A DNA stretch of 64,000 nt from contig NZ_VIKR01000005.1 in assembly GCF_007004765.1 (NCBI RefSeq), positions 1 through 64,000 on the forward strand, given 5' to 3'. Source of the DNA: Aliikangiella marina. Its GTDB lineage: Bacteria; Pseudomonadota; Gammaproteobacteria; Enterobacterales; Kangiellaceae. Positions 46,361 to 56,120 of this stretch are shown piece after piece (position 1 is the stretch's first letter; each line of letters begins with the position of its first letter). The translations under genes were made by a program, and so were the position numbers. Below the pieces are notes generated by a model. That model did no database searches, was not told the origin of the DNA, and saw only the letters and a list, made by a program, of their open reading frames with translations.

Positions 46361-48488
46361 CTATGACTGGGTGATGTCAATGTAGCTTAGATACCTTTGA
46401 TAGATTTGCCTGACATAGTTAACCGCTTCACTTCCTCGACAATAACCGAAACGGGCCTTTTTATAGTAAGCCGGTTGCTGTAAAAGCAACATTGCCAAAC
46501 CACTTATTCGGATCGAGGTTTAATTCTTTCGCAATTCGTTGAGCATCTCGTACATGTCCAAATCCCGCATTGTAAGCGGCCAATGCAAAAAATAACCGTT
46601 CTTGAGTTGGCATATCTTGGCTAAACCTTTGTCGAGTCCAATTCATGTATTGAACGCCTGCATGAATTGATTGAACTGGATCGGTGAGGTCTGTGAACCC
46701 AAGCTCCTTGCCTGTCCTCGGGAGTACTTGCATTAGACCAAGCGCGCCAGCATTGGACTTTGCTTTTGGATTGAAGCGACTTTCTTGATACATTTGTGAA
46801 ACAATTAGTCGCCAATCAAATTGAAATTTTGATGATTTTTCTTTCACGATATCATCAAAGGGAGATAGCGTTGAGCCTTGAGTAATTCTTTGCTCTCGAT
46901 GTCTTTGTTGGCGTTTCTGATCGGAGAAGTATTTATTTTTGACTACGTTGTAGAATGTTTTTCGGTACTCCTTACGAATAAATCCATTAATGGCATTTAA
47001 TAGATTAGGATTGTTCTTTCTGACTAAATATGAATAGGGGATTGATTCGTTAAGTGTTAAGGGGGTAACGATGTCATCTCGAAACTGCATTTCAATACTC
47101 ACTAAATTACTGTCTGCAATTGTTAGGTCGATAGTTTGTTCGGCAACTTGACCAATTAACATCTCAGTCGATATTGTCTCTTCAACTGAAGCAACATTAG
47201 CGCCATACTCCTTGGCAAGCTCTTGAGCGGTCGACCAGAAGGCGCTGGTCGGCCGTACATTAATGGTTCTGCCCTTTAAATCAGCCAAGGCGTTTATCGG
47301 TGCCGAGTCTTTGTGGGCGACCATTAGCTCAGAGACTCGTTTGTATCGAATACTAAATGCTAAGTCGATTTCGGATTTCCTTTCCGCTGTTCTTGACAAT
47401 CCAGCAGCAATAATATCGCCTTTTCCCTCTCTTAACAGGGTAGTCATTTCATCTAATGAGTCGGCGACAATAATTTCGAGTTTGAGAGCATTGCGCTTCG
47501 CAAACTCCCTCATGAGTTCATACTCAAACCCCATTAATTCGCCCCGTAGTAAAAAGTAGGTCTCCGGACTATTGCGAGTAATCATTCTAAGCGGGAGCCC
47601 TTGTTTTTTCATTCGATCGAGATCGAGTTGCCTCGATTGAGACTCTACTTCAGCGACATGTTGTAGCGCGATAAATTCATTGATTTTATTTAAAACGGAA
47701 GTGTTGCCTAAATTAACCACCCAAGCTAGCTGGCTTTTTGTCGGGAGCGTTGCAATGATTTTTATATCTTGTCGATATTGTATTAGCGTGTCATAGGCTG
47801 ATTTATCAATGACGCTGTAATCAAATTGTTGCGCAATAAGCGCATCTGAAATTTGCTCTGCACTGAGTGACTCATCAATGGTATTAATTTGCCAGTTTGG
47901 ATGATGACGTTTAATGGATTCGATGTAAGCAGTGTCCTTAGGAACAGTAATGATTAAATTATCGGTTAATTTTGCTGCATTTTCTTTGCGAGTAATGACT
48001 ACTTCCCTATCTTTCTTGATAGGCAAAGTGAATAGCATTGATGCTTGGCGAGACTTAGTGATAGTTAAATGTCGGGCGATTAGATCGGCTTCATCATTGG
48101 CCAGCATAGCAAACATTTGGGTGAGGTTATCGGCGAAAATCCACTCGATCTTGAGCTGATGGTTGTCTGCAAATTGTTTCAGTAACTCTTCGTGATACAG
48201 TGTTGAGCTGCCCAGTCGGGGTAAAGAATCTTCTTCCTCAAAAGCGAGTTTCAGTGCTCGAATAGTGCCTGAAGCTTTGATTGCTTGCCAATTTCTTAAT
48301 TGATTGGGAATTCTCGTACTTGTTTGTTTTGCCGCTGTTGTTTTTAGTGCTGTTGTAGCGAGAGGAGCAATCGCTTCACTCGCTTGTTCATTATTTGCCT
48401 CATCATTTTTATTTTGTTTGCTAGGACTGGTTGAATCACAGCCTAGTAGTATTAAACTGGTTAAGATTGCATAGATGAGTTTTTTCAT
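46361..48488 (-). pseudogene. MltF-like lytic transglycosylase with two substrate-binding domains, frameshifted C-terminus
   Basis: The uninterrupted frame 48488-46461 gives 675 residues: lipobox SLILLGC, a first SBP_bac_3 domain (about 65-290), a second (about 300-520; RGELMGFEYELMREFAKRNA), and a lytic SLT domain with catalytic Glu in SQMYQESRFNPKAKSNAGAL. It ends abnormally as KWFGNVAFTATGLL. The next frame from 46492 to the TAG at 46361 reads MLLLQQPAYYKKARFGYCRG followed by SEAVNYVRQIYQRY, the usual MltF tail. A small indel near 46485-46495 therefore splits the gene. The SLT core is complete, so partial activity is possible. Confidence 0.75.
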
Positions 48489-48568
48489 AGGTAAGTTTTT
48501 TACTGTTTAATTAATGTAGGAATTCGTTTTATGCGTATTTTCGATTCAACTAATGTTGTTGAAAGCTG

Positions 48569-49525
48569 CTAAAACGACAGCTCTTCTTGCCAGTCAACAT
48601 TTCCCGTTACTCTCGAACCTTCTTGATAAATCTCGTCAAACTTATCGACTTCAAACATACCAATGTGGCCTAATCTCGGAGAAAGCATGACATCTGGTGG
48701 CTCTCCGGCTAGTCGGCTTCTGGTAATTTTGTCTTGCATAATGTTGATTGCGAATGACAGCACATCGACAGTATTGTATGGCATCTTTTCTTTGCCGTTC
48801 TTATTTAATAGGGGATTTACTTTTTCCATCACTTTTTCAGAAAATCTTCCCATTAAGCTTTGTTCAATAATTTCGCCGCTTTTGTCAGGTTTTTCGTTCG
48901 GCATTTTTCTTTTTGAGCCGAGTAACTCAGTATTTAAGTTGACAGCAATAACTCTCTCTGCGCCTTTTGCGCGACAAGCAATAACCGGTACAGGATTAAC
49001 CAGGCCGCCATCAAGAAGGTATTGGCCATCCCACTTAACGGGTGAAATTACTCCGGGGTAAGCCATGGATGCACGGACTGCCTCCCAAACAGAACCCGAT
49101 TCGATCCAGACTTCTCTACCGGTTGTCATATCGGTAGCGACAACAATAAGTTTCTTATCTAGATCAGAAAATGAAATATCACCAAAAGTCTCTTTCATAT
49201 AGGAAACGAACTGTGCGCCGTCCGCAAGCCCACCACGCGAAGTGAGTTTAGGATCAAGAAAACCGACCAGTCGTTTCAAGTTTAGGGATTTAAACCAATC
49301 CTCTATTTCGTCAAACTGATTGGCGGCATAGCAGGCACCGATAAGTGCGCCCACAGAGGCTCCTGCGATAATTTGCGGCTCAATCTGTTTCTCACCCAGA
49401 CCTCTGAGGACACCGAGGTGAGAGATTCCCCTCGCAGCCCCGGCACCGAGCGCGATCCCCAGTTTTTTATTGTCGTGAGCCAGGTTGTTGGGCGTTGTAT
49501 TGTTGGAAGCTTCTAAATCTGTCAT
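48569..49525 (-). CDS. Patatin-like phospholipase (RssA type)
   Basis: 318 residues from ATG 49525 (a TTG at 49537 is the alternative). Oxyanion loop GAGAARGISHLGVLRGL, nucleophile Ser in GASVGALIG, and catalytic Asp in LLDGGLVNPVP make up the patatin Ser-Asp dyad. A C-terminal region of about 110 residues is longer than in minimal RssA. Predicted cytoplasmic acyl hydrolase. Confidence 0.87.
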   Translation of the reverse strand: MTDLEASNNTTPNNLAHDNKKLGIALGAGAARGISHLGVLRGLGEKQIEPQIIAGASVGALIGACYAANQFDEIEDWFKSLNLKRLVGFLDPKLTSRGGLADGAQFVSYMKETFGDISFSDLDKKLIVVATDMTTGREVWIESGSVWEAVRASMAYPGVISPVKWDGQYLLDGGLVNPVPVIACRAKGAERVIAVNLNTELLGSKRKMPNEKPDKSGEIIEQSLMGRFSEKVMEKVNPLLNKNGKEKMPYNTVDVLSFAINIMQDKITRSRLAGEPPDVMLSPRLGHIGMFEVDKFDEIYQEGSRVTGNVDWQEELSF

Positions 49526-49709
49526 GAATGCCAGCAAATAAATAAGATTACAAGATTAACCATAAAATATAGGAAAATATCATCGCTTACAATGACTGAG
49601 TTCTTATAGATGAAAGTCGTTTTTAAATCGAGTGTGAACGAATCAGTCGTAAAATTGTTATTAACAGCGGCGAACAATAAAACAATGGCGACAGACGAAT
49701 TCTGTTTCT

Positions 49710-50426
49710 TTAATGGTTAGCTATTTTGTTAAGCTCATCGATTAATAGGTTGATGGTCGATTCTGTTTTATGAGGGTCGAGGTAGTCACTCTGACAAATC
49801 TGTTCGCTTCTTCCTGCACCCCCAGCGCCGAATCGAGTCGCTCCGTAAACAACACTGATCTTTTTTATGAGTTCAAGCGGTTTAATCGCCTCAGCGTGTA
49901 AGTTTTTGAATAAACAAAATTTGACTTTCTGCTTATCGGTCTGTCGATAAAAATAGAGATAAAGTCCGCTCCCAAAATGATCAGAGAACTTGGCTTCCCA
50001 ATGGGGTTTACCAACGCGATTAATATAGGGAGTCTTCCAAGGTATGTTATTACCGATTGTGAGTGTAAATAATGGACCAAAAGCGGTCTGGTATTGTTTA
50101 ACGGCGTCAAAATTGGTTATCCATTGATGATGATATTCCTCGATCTGTTTTTCTATCTTAGCTAGCAAGGTTACTTCATCTATCGAATGACAAATCTCCT
50201 TAATTCGTTCAATACTGATAAAATCATCGTCGTTGTAATCGCTATTGACGGGAGCGTTAAAAATTTCAAACAAGTCGTCAAACGTATCATGGTCTTCGTT
50301 AGGTAAACCGACATCGACACTCAATTCGCCTTTGGCAAAGTAAATAATAACGGGGCGATAATCTTGTGTTCTTGCCCAAATTTGAACTGGAGTATGTAAG
50401 TAATAGTGACAGTCAAACAGTTTCAT
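49710..50426 (-). CDS. Protein of unknown function
   Basis: 238 residues, no signal peptide or membrane helix. Acidic middle part (NSDYNDDDFISIERIKEI), aromatic-rich centre (GSGLYLYFYRQTDKQKV) and a Gly-rich GATRFGAGGAGRSEQI near the C-terminus. No family recognised. Start ATG 50426 follows a short gap from the SBP-like gene at 50548 on the same strand. Confidence 0.55.
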   Translation of the reverse strand: MKLFDCHYYLHTPVQIWARTQDYRPVIIYFAKGELSVDVGLPNEDHDTFDDLFEIFNAPVNSDYNDDDFISIERIKEICHSIDEVTLLAKIEKQIEEYHHQWITNFDAVKQYQTAFGPLFTLTIGNNIPWKTPYINRVGKPHWEAKFSDHFGSGLYLYFYRQTDKQKVKFCLFKNLHAEAIKPLELIKKISVVYGATRFGAGGAGRSEQICQSDYLDPHKTESTINLLIDELNKIANH

Positions 50427-50547
50427 GAAAGTTGTTAACTTGTTGGTATTATTATCGATTTGATTAAGCTATTCATTTATCAATTGGATACTAAAGCTAC
50501 TGGCTAAACATTTCTCGGTAAGCATTTTCGACATAGGGTTTAGCCCA

Positions 50548-51207
50548 TCAGAAGTCCTTATGGAGGTAAGAGTAAAACTTTAACTCGCGGTTAAAGCTTT
50601 CGCAAATATGTAACTTGTTGCGTATCTCTGACGATAACTGATCAAAAGCGCTTTCTGGAATAAAAGTAAAATCTGCTCGGCCGACAGCGACAAATCTAAG
50701 GGCATCCGCTGGCGTATCCAGTTCAGTATACTCAGTAAAATCTTGAAAAAAATGACGGTAAAATTCTGCACCTAGAATCCCCGCTAAGGTCAATTGACTT
50801 TCTTTTGATTGCTTATAGGCACATTTCTTTTGATTTGCAGTTGAGGTAATTTTGACGAGATTTAAAGTAAATAGAACGGGTTGCAATTGAATCAGATTAG
50901 AATTGCCTTTATAAGCAATTGGATTTCTTGCGATATCTAAACCAACTAATCCTTTCTTGACCAAATCGAGTGATTTTTTATTCGGGTGTAGTTGATACTC
51001 AAAATTGATACCTGAATTGCTAAGGGCTTGACGAACTTGTTTTTCTAATTCGGGCATATTTTCGGAAAGTGCATTCGAGCCTGTTACCGTTAACAAAGGC
51101 ATCTCACCACTTTGGGATGGTAATGAGCAGACCACCGTCAGAAATAACAGCACTGAAAAGTACTTTTTGTTGTTGTTGAAAATTAAAAAAACGCCTGATG
51201 AGAACAA
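50548..51207 (-). CDS. Periplasmic substrate-binding-like protein
   Basis: Up to 219 residues. After NNNKKYFSVLLFLTVVCSLP, a signal peptide, the rest has the look of a solute-binding domain: LDLVKKGLVGLDIARNP and the second-lobe FVAVGRADFTFIPESAFDQL. No transporter genes adjoin it. The frame starts with TTG 51207 and no ribosome site; the true start is uncertain. Possibly an orphan binding protein feeding a signalling protein. Confidence 0.5.
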   Translation of the reverse strand: MFSSGVFLIFNNNKKYFSVLLFLTVVCSLPSQSGEMPLLTVTGSNALSENMPELEKQVRQALSNSGINFEYQLHPNKKSLDLVKKGLVGLDIARNPIAYKGNSNLIQLQPVLFTLNLVKITSTANQKKCAYKQSKESQLTLAGILGAEFYRHFFQDFTEYTELDTPADALRFVAVGRADFTFIPESAFDQLSSEIRNKLHICESFNRELKFYSYLHKDF

Positions 51208-51349
51208 CTGAATTCACTAATCTAGGGTTGTGTAAGACAACCAATCACTACCTGTATTAAGTATAAAGCATAAAATCACTAATGCTTGTTTTTAATATAG
51301 TCAATAAAATCAATTAGTTATGGTTTTTTTGGCCGTTTTTAGCGAATCT

Positions 51350-51396
51350 TTGCGAATTTTGGCGCATGCTACCTTGTATTACAAGGTAGCATGCGC
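51350..51396 (+). promoter_or_regulatory. PadR operator/promoter: 35-bp perfect palindrome
   Basis: GCGCATGCTACCTTGTA (51362-51378) is mirrored exactly across the central t at 51379 by 51380-51396. Possible -35 TTGCGA (51350-51355) lies just before it and a weak -10 (TTGTAT, 51374-51379) is inside it, so a bound dimer would block the promoter. It ends 12 bases before the PadR start at 51409. Confidence 0.7.
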
Positions 51397-51408
51397 TATA
51401 GTCGGTTC

Positions 51409-51747
51409 ATGGAAGCAAAAAATACTATTACACAAATGAGACGCGGCATTTTGGAATTTTGTATTGTCAGCCTATTGGCTGACAACGAAATTTATACTGC
51501 AGAGCTCATCACGCGCCTAAAAGCGGCAAATTTAATCGTCACTGAAGGCACTTTATATCCAATGCTCAATCGTCTGTTAAAAGGCAAGTTGCTGCAATAT
51601 CGATGGGAGGAATCTGATTCAGGCCCACCCCGAAAGTATTACTCTTTAACTGAAGAGGGGGCTGCTTTTTTAGCACAACTGGATTCGGCTTGGCAGGACA
51701 TTACCACATCTGTCGAAACTATTCGAAGAGGGGAACAAAGTGAATAA
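51409..51747 (+). CDS. PadR-family transcriptional regulator
   Basis: 112 residues from ATG 51409; ATG 51391 lies inside the upstream palindrome and is less likely. Winged helix: QMRRGILEFCIVSLLADNEI, YTAELITRLKAANLI, TEGTLYPMLNRLLKGKLLQY, PPRKYYSLTEEGAAFLAQL. Typical PadR with a C-terminal dimer helix. It overlaps the PspC-domain gene by eight bases, the standard pairing in which PadR controls a membrane stress protein, probably by binding the palindrome just upstream. Confidence 0.88.
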   Translation: MEAKNTITQMRRGILEFCIVSLLADNEIYTAELITRLKAANLIVTEGTLYPMLNRLLKGKLLQYRWEESDSGPPRKYYSLTEEGAAFLAQLDSAWQDITTSVETIRRGEQSE

Positions 51748-53485
51748 AGTCGTAAGTATTGAGATCGCGAGTCAAGTATTTTGGATCGACGAAGACGCGT
51801 ATCAAACTTTAAAAGATTACCTTAAACAAATTCGTCAGCAACTCGCAAGCGAAGAGTTTGCAGACGATATTTTCAGTGACATTGAATTGCGAGTTGCAGA
51901 ATTACTCTATGGATTACGTTCTGATGAAAAGAAAGCCGTTACTCGCACTCAAATAAATGAAGTCATTGAGCAAGTAGGGTTTATTAATGGCGAGATTTCC
52001 GATGAGGAAATTCCGCGAAGAGCTTATCGCGATCAACAAAATAAAATCTTAGCCGGTGTTTGTTCTGGACTATCACAAAGACTGAGAGTTCCAGCATTTA
52101 TTTTGAGAGTAATATTTTTAGCGTTAAGCGTGGTCTTTGGATTAGGTGTCGTTCTATATTTAATTTTTTGGATATCGCTTAGTAAGAATACTTCAAGAGC
52201 AGATGCTTTATCAGCACAAGGTAAGCGACCTACCGCGAGTGAGATTACGCAAATAAAACCAGCAAAAGAGAGCCCACTTTTTCAAGTTCAGCGTGTGATT
52301 TTTTTACCTTTTAGTATCTTGGGAGCGCTGCTAACTGTTTTTACTAACCATTTTAAGAAGCGTAAACAAGGGTACTTTATGATAATTAAAAACCTCTTTG
52401 CAATCGGTTTAGTATTATTAAGCTTACTGCTCTTTAGCGGGATTTATGAGTTTAATCGAAATCAACTTTTTAGCGATTTTACTGCTTGGATACTCAGTGG
52501 CGGCGTAATTTACCTTATCGTTGTTGGGCTGATGGTTTATATTCGCGAATACTACTTGCCCAAACCAGTAAGGCCGGTTGATAAAAAATTAAAGCGAGGT
52601 GCTTTAGTTCCGGTAACGATGATTATTGCTGCAACTATTTACCTCAACTATACCCATAAAGAGCATGCTCATGAACTGGTCGATAAAACCTTTAACCTTC
52701 AGTCTTCGCAATTAACACTCGCATTTGTCGAACATGATGAGATGAATGATTACGCAGGAACGGTAAGATATCGAATTAAAACTCATAAGGATGGAGAGCA
52801 GCAGGTAAACCTAGCGATCAATTATTCTAGTAACGGCATAACCCAAGAGTCAGCTCGAGAGAACATAAAGGCGGTCGATTATTTTTACACTTTTGATAAA
52901 GATGTTTTAAAACTTGATCACTATTGGAACCTTAAACAAGATGCGCTGCGACGAGGCCAAGACATTGAAGTGACCATCGAAGTACCTCAAGGGATCACCT
53001 TGAATAGTCGTTGGCCGCTAGTTGTTAAGCACGATAACGATGGTTACCAGTATTATACTCGCTATTATTGGTCTAAATCGAAAGAGGAGGTTTCTTACTT
53101 ATCAAGTGGTGAGTATTTACACGAAATTGGAGAGACTTATCGCAATAAGTTAAGCGACAATGAAAGACAAGTATTAAACGACAAATTTTGTGAAGAGTTC
53201 TTTATCAGTGAGTCATGGGGATGCCCGACTAATATTCGCAACTCTGTAACCGACAACTATCGCTTTGATCGCGCATTTATGAATGATAGCCAAGGTATCG
53301 ATCAGATTAGAGAATTCCTTCAACCCGATCGCAGTTTGTTTGTTAGCAATCTGACGGAAATTGAAAGACTAATCAATGAAATTAGTATTGAGTATGCTGT
53401 GAAAGGTGAATTTCATAGTTATGTCGAGCATTTGATTGCGATTAAAGCGCAAGATGATATTTCTTTATCACTTGCTGATCGGTAA
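51740..53485 (+). CDS. PspC-domain membrane protein
   Basis: 581 residues. An N-terminal cytoplasmic helical region (about 1-85), a PspC domain with helix (NKILAGVCSGLSQRLRVPAF, VIFLALSVVFGLGVVLYLIF; about 95-150), further helices near 215-235, 245-265 and 280-300, then a soluble domain of about 270 residues with no recognised family. PspC domains act in envelope stress. The neighbouring PadR and shared overlap point to a small autoregulated operon. Confidence 0.82.
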   Translation: MNKVVSIEIASQVFWIDEDAYQTLKDYLKQIRQQLASEEFADDIFSDIELRVAELLYGLRSDEKKAVTRTQINEVIEQVGFINGEISDEEIPRRAYRDQQNKILAGVCSGLSQRLRVPAFILRVIFLALSVVFGLGVVLYLIFWISLSKNTSRADALSAQGKRPTASEITQIKPAKESPLFQVQRVIFLPFSILGALLTVFTNHFKKRKQGYFMIIKNLFAIGLVLLSLLLFSGIYEFNRNQLFSDFTAWILSGGVIYLIVVGLMVYIREYYLPKPVRPVDKKLKRGALVPVTMIIAATIYLNYTHKEHAHELVDKTFNLQSSQLTLAFVEHDEMNDYAGTVRYRIKTHKDGEQQVNLAINYSSNGITQESARENIKAVDYFYTFDKDVLKLDHYWNLKQDALRRGQDIEVTIEVPQGITLNSRWPLVVKHDNDGYQYYTRYYWSKSKEEVSYLSSGEYLHEIGETYRNKLSDNERQVLNDKFCEEFFISESWGCPTNIRNSVTDNYRFDRAFMNDSQGIDQIREFLQPDRSLFVSNLTEIERLINEISIEYAVKGEFHSYVEHLIAIKAQDDISLSLADR

Positions 53486-53504
53486 AAATAATAATCATCA
53501 TCAA

Positions 53505-53534
53505 AAAAGCCCATTCGGTTCGATATGGGCTTTT
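53505..53534 (+). terminator. Terminator after the PspC gene
   Basis: AAAAGCCCAT (53505-53514) pairs with ATGGGCTTTT (53525-53534), then ATTTT. Works on both strands, serving the convergent gene at 53551 as well. Confidence 0.85.
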
Positions 53535-53550
53535 ATTTTGGTGCATTTAA

Positions 53551-53973
53551 TTAGCTATTTGAAAAGTTTTTCAAGGAGCTAAAAAATAAACCAGCGCCAC
53601 CCGCCATCAATACAATAAGTACAATAATATCAAAAGCACTCATGGGCATGAGGGTCATTCGAATATTGACGATAATCCCTACAATGAGTGCAATGATACT
53701 TAGGCCGCTGAGTAACCAACCAAAGGGATTTTTACTGTTCCAAAAGATCATAATGATGCCGATAATAAACGGTATGAAGATCATCCCGCCGGTAATACCG
53801 AATCCGCCGGCAGCATAGAGTCGTGTACCGAAACCAAAACCGGCGGCTAAAGCGCCAGTCGTCACGATTACCTTCGATAGAAATATGTAACCGCCTACAC
53901 ACATCATGATTAATCCAGCCAAATAGCGACCAACCCCTCCGCTAGTGCCGCCAGCGCCTTCCGGTGTATGCAT
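53551..53973 (-). CDS. Small Gly-rich membrane protein, function unknown
   Basis: 140 residues with about four membrane helices (YLAGLIMMCVGGYIFLSKVI, GITGGMIFIPFIIGIIMIFW, LLSGLSIIALIVGIIVNIRM, IIVLIVLMAGGAGLFFSSL) after a Gly-rich N-terminus. AAGGAGC precedes the ATG. No family was recognised. It is convergent with the PspC gene and may be a stress-related membrane protein, which is only a guess. Confidence 0.65.
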   Translation of the reverse strand: MHTPEGAGGTSGGVGRYLAGLIMMCVGGYIFLSKVIVTTGALAAGFGFGTRLYAAGGFGITGGMIFIPFIIGIIMIFWNSKNPFGWLLSGLSIIALIVGIIVNIRMTLMPMSAFDIIVLIVLMAGGAGLFFSSLKNFSNS

Positions 53974-54100
53974 TTGATTGCTCCTTGTTTAACATCTACT
54001 GTCTTTTATCAACGCGCAGCTTAGCGAAATAGTCCCTTAAATACAATTCAGGACTAATTCGATTAGATTGCGAACGAGGAAACTTATTGCAGTGTCAATT

Positions 54101-54125
54101 AAAAAAGGGAGCGTTCGGCTCCCTT
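54101..54125 (-). terminator. Terminator of the cytochrome b561-yceI operon
   Basis: Minus strand AAGGGAGC, loop CGAAC, GCTCCCTT followed by TTTT (54105-54125 with T run at 54101-54106). It lies about 50 bases beyond the yceI stop. Confidence 0.88.
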
Positions 54126-54176
54126 CACTTCAAAAACTGCTGTTTCTGAAAATCAATACGATTGAAATCGAAGTAT

Positions 54177-54758
54177 TTATTTGCGGATCCCCTCAACATG
54201 TAAGTCGAGGTAGACCTCTGTTGACGCTGGTCCTAAGCGCTCTTGCATACCAAAATCTTTAAGTCTGATTTTCGTTTCCCCAGCGAATCCCGCTCGATAC
54301 CCGCCCCAGGGATCTTTACCTTCGCCGATTTTTTCAGCATCAATGGTGATAGATTTGGTCACGCCATGTAAGGTCAATTCGCCAACAACCTCAATTTTAC
54401 CGTTGCCTTTATCGGTGATTTTAGTGCTGTTGAAATTAGCTTTTGGAAACTTGTCGACGTTTAAAAAATCACTGCCACGTAAATGTTTATCGCGTTCTGC
54501 GTGATTGGAGTCGATACTTGTCACGTCAATATCGACCTTAATAGAAGCGGCATTGGGATTTTCGGCATCATAATTGAAAGTTCCCGAGAAAGTATTGAAT
54601 CGACCGGTAAGCCAAGAGTAGCCAAGGTGTTTAATTTTAAAATTAATCGACGCGTGTGCGCCGCGATCATCGATTCGATATTCCGCTGCCGCAGCACTAA
54701 AGCTTGCGAGCAACATAATCAAAAATACTGAACCTATTATTTTCATTTTAATCTCCAA
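54177..54758 (-). CDS. yceI: YceI-family periplasmic lipocalin-like protein
   Basis: 193 residues with a signal peptide (IIGSVFLIMLLASFSAAAA), then the YceI beta barrel: DDRGAHASINFKIKHLGYSW, AERDKHLRGSDFLNVDKFPK, GELTLHGVTKSITIDAE. Binds isoprenoid quinone-like lipids in homologues. Directly downstream of a cytochrome b561 gene (15 bases), the usual pairing. Confidence 0.9.
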   Translation of the reverse strand: MEIKMKIIGSVFLIMLLASFSAAAAEYRIDDRGAHASINFKIKHLGYSWLTGRFNTFSGTFNYDAENPNAASIKVDIDVTSIDSNHAERDKHLRGSDFLNVDKFPKANFNSTKITDKGNGKIEVVGELTLHGVTKSITIDAEKIGEGKDPWGGYRAGFAGETKIRLKDFGMQERLGPASTEVYLDLHVEGIRK

Positions 54759-54773
54759 TAATTAATAGATGAA

Positions 54774-55310
54774 TCAAATCATTCGCTTTAAGGTTTCGTC
54801 TTTGTCATAGAAATGATGCTTTAGCGCGGCAATTCCATGAATGCTTGCTAAACCGATCAATACGTAAGCTAGCCACTCATGGATTAAACCGGCCGTATCT
54901 TCTTGGTTATCGATTAATGAGCCTAGAGAGGGGATTTCAAACCAACCCATTACATCGATTGAACGATTATCGGCGGTAGAGATTAAATAACCGCTAATAA
55001 TCATCAAGAAAATCAGCAGGTAAAAAAGACCATGCGCTAATCTCGCACTTTGAATTTCCCAAAGTTGGTGATTTTTCGGCGGCACAGGCGTTGTATTACT
55101 GATTCGCCATAGCATCCTCAGAACCATCAGGAGGCCAAGTAAAATTCCAACGCTCTTGTGATAATAGGGAGCTTTAGTATACCAGGCATCATAATAATCT
55201 AAGTCTACCATCCACAAGCCGACCGCAAACAACGCGATTACGGTGATAGCGGTAAGCCAATGAAGGAATTTGGCGACTAATCCGTACTTTTTGGGTGAAT
55301 TCTTTAGCAT
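54774..55310 (-). CDS. Cytochrome b561 family protein
   Basis: About 178 residues from ATG 55310 (in-frame starts to 55367 exist). Four membrane helices with haem-ligand histidines in KFLHWLTAITVIALF, YYHKSVGILLGLLMVLRMLW, RLAHGLFYLLIFLMIISGYL and IHEWLAYVLIGLASIHGIAA. Likely transfers electrons between quinone and superoxide or periplasmic acceptors, partnered with YceI. Confidence 0.87.
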   Translation of the reverse strand: MLKNSPKKYGLVAKFLHWLTAITVIALFAVGLWMVDLDYYDAWYTKAPYYHKSVGILLGLLMVLRMLWRISNTTPVPPKNHQLWEIQSARLAHGLFYLLIFLMIISGYLISTADNRSIDVMGWFEIPSLGSLIDNQEDTAGLIHEWLAYVLIGLASIHGIAALKHHFYDKDETLKRMI

Positions 55311-55556
55311 AGTATTCCAAGTCATATTCGGTTGAAGAAGGCTAGTATCGCGTCTACTAACGGTCATTCAGCTTAGTCATTAATTGTTTTTAACACAGAC
55401 AAGGAGTGGTGCACAAATGAGACAAACTGAGTAGGATGAAAAAGTTAGCTGAGGAAGTGTAACATTGTGCCAAGTAAGTACTCTTAGATTCAGTTTTAAT
55501 CGTGATCTTATCCCTAGAGAGAGATTGCAGCCAATTTAGAGGTAATCAATTAACCC

Positions 55557-56120
55557 ATGAAACGATTTTATTTCCTAGTGATTGCGGCTTTTGTCGCTAT
55601 TCATATGCAGATATCCGCAAATACTTTAGAAGAAAAAGATACGGGCGTGCCGATTAATCAGCCGGTACCCGCGCTGAGTGCTATCGGTATCGATGGAAGT
55701 GCTCAAAACCTCGCGCAACTATCAGGTCAAAAAGGAACTATTCTAATTTTTCATCGTTCGGCAGATTGGTGCCCCTATTGCAAGCGGCATTTGATCGAGT
55801 TTAATAAATGGAATAATAAGTTCGCTGAACTCGGCTACAATTTAGTCGCAATATCTTATGATTCTGTGGAAGTGTTAAAGCGCTTTACGGAGAAGGAAGG
55901 CATTCAGTATGCATTGATTGCCGATCAGAATCAGCAAACTATGAAGAGTTTTGAGGTTCTCAATACTGATTATGAGCCCGGTCATCGACATTACGGTATC
56001 CCATTTCCGGGTGTTATGGTGGTTAATAAGAGCGGTATCTTAACTTACAAGTATTTCTATCAAGGGTATAAACATCGCGTGGTGATCAGCGATTTGTATG
56101 AAAAGCTGAAAAACCAATAA
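55557..56120 (+). CDS. Secreted peroxiredoxin/redoxin-like protein
   Basis: 187 residues. Signal peptide (FYFLVIAAFVAIHMQISA), then an AhpC/TSA fold: ALSAIGIDGSAQNLAQL, active site HRSADWCPYCKRHLIEF (CPYC), ALIADQNQQTMKSFEV and IPFPGVMVVNKSGIL. Likely a periplasmic thiol redox enzyme. AGAGGTAA lies about 13 bases upstream of the ATG. Confidence 0.82.
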   Translation: MKRFYFLVIAAFVAIHMQISANTLEEKDTGVPINQPVPALSAIGIDGSAQNLAQLSGQKGTILIFHRSADWCPYCKRHLIEFNKWNNKFAELGYNLVAISYDSVEVLKRFTEKEGIQYALIADQNQQTMKSFEVLNTDYEPGHRHYGIPFPGVMVVNKSGILTYKYFYQGYKHRVVISDLYEKLKNQ

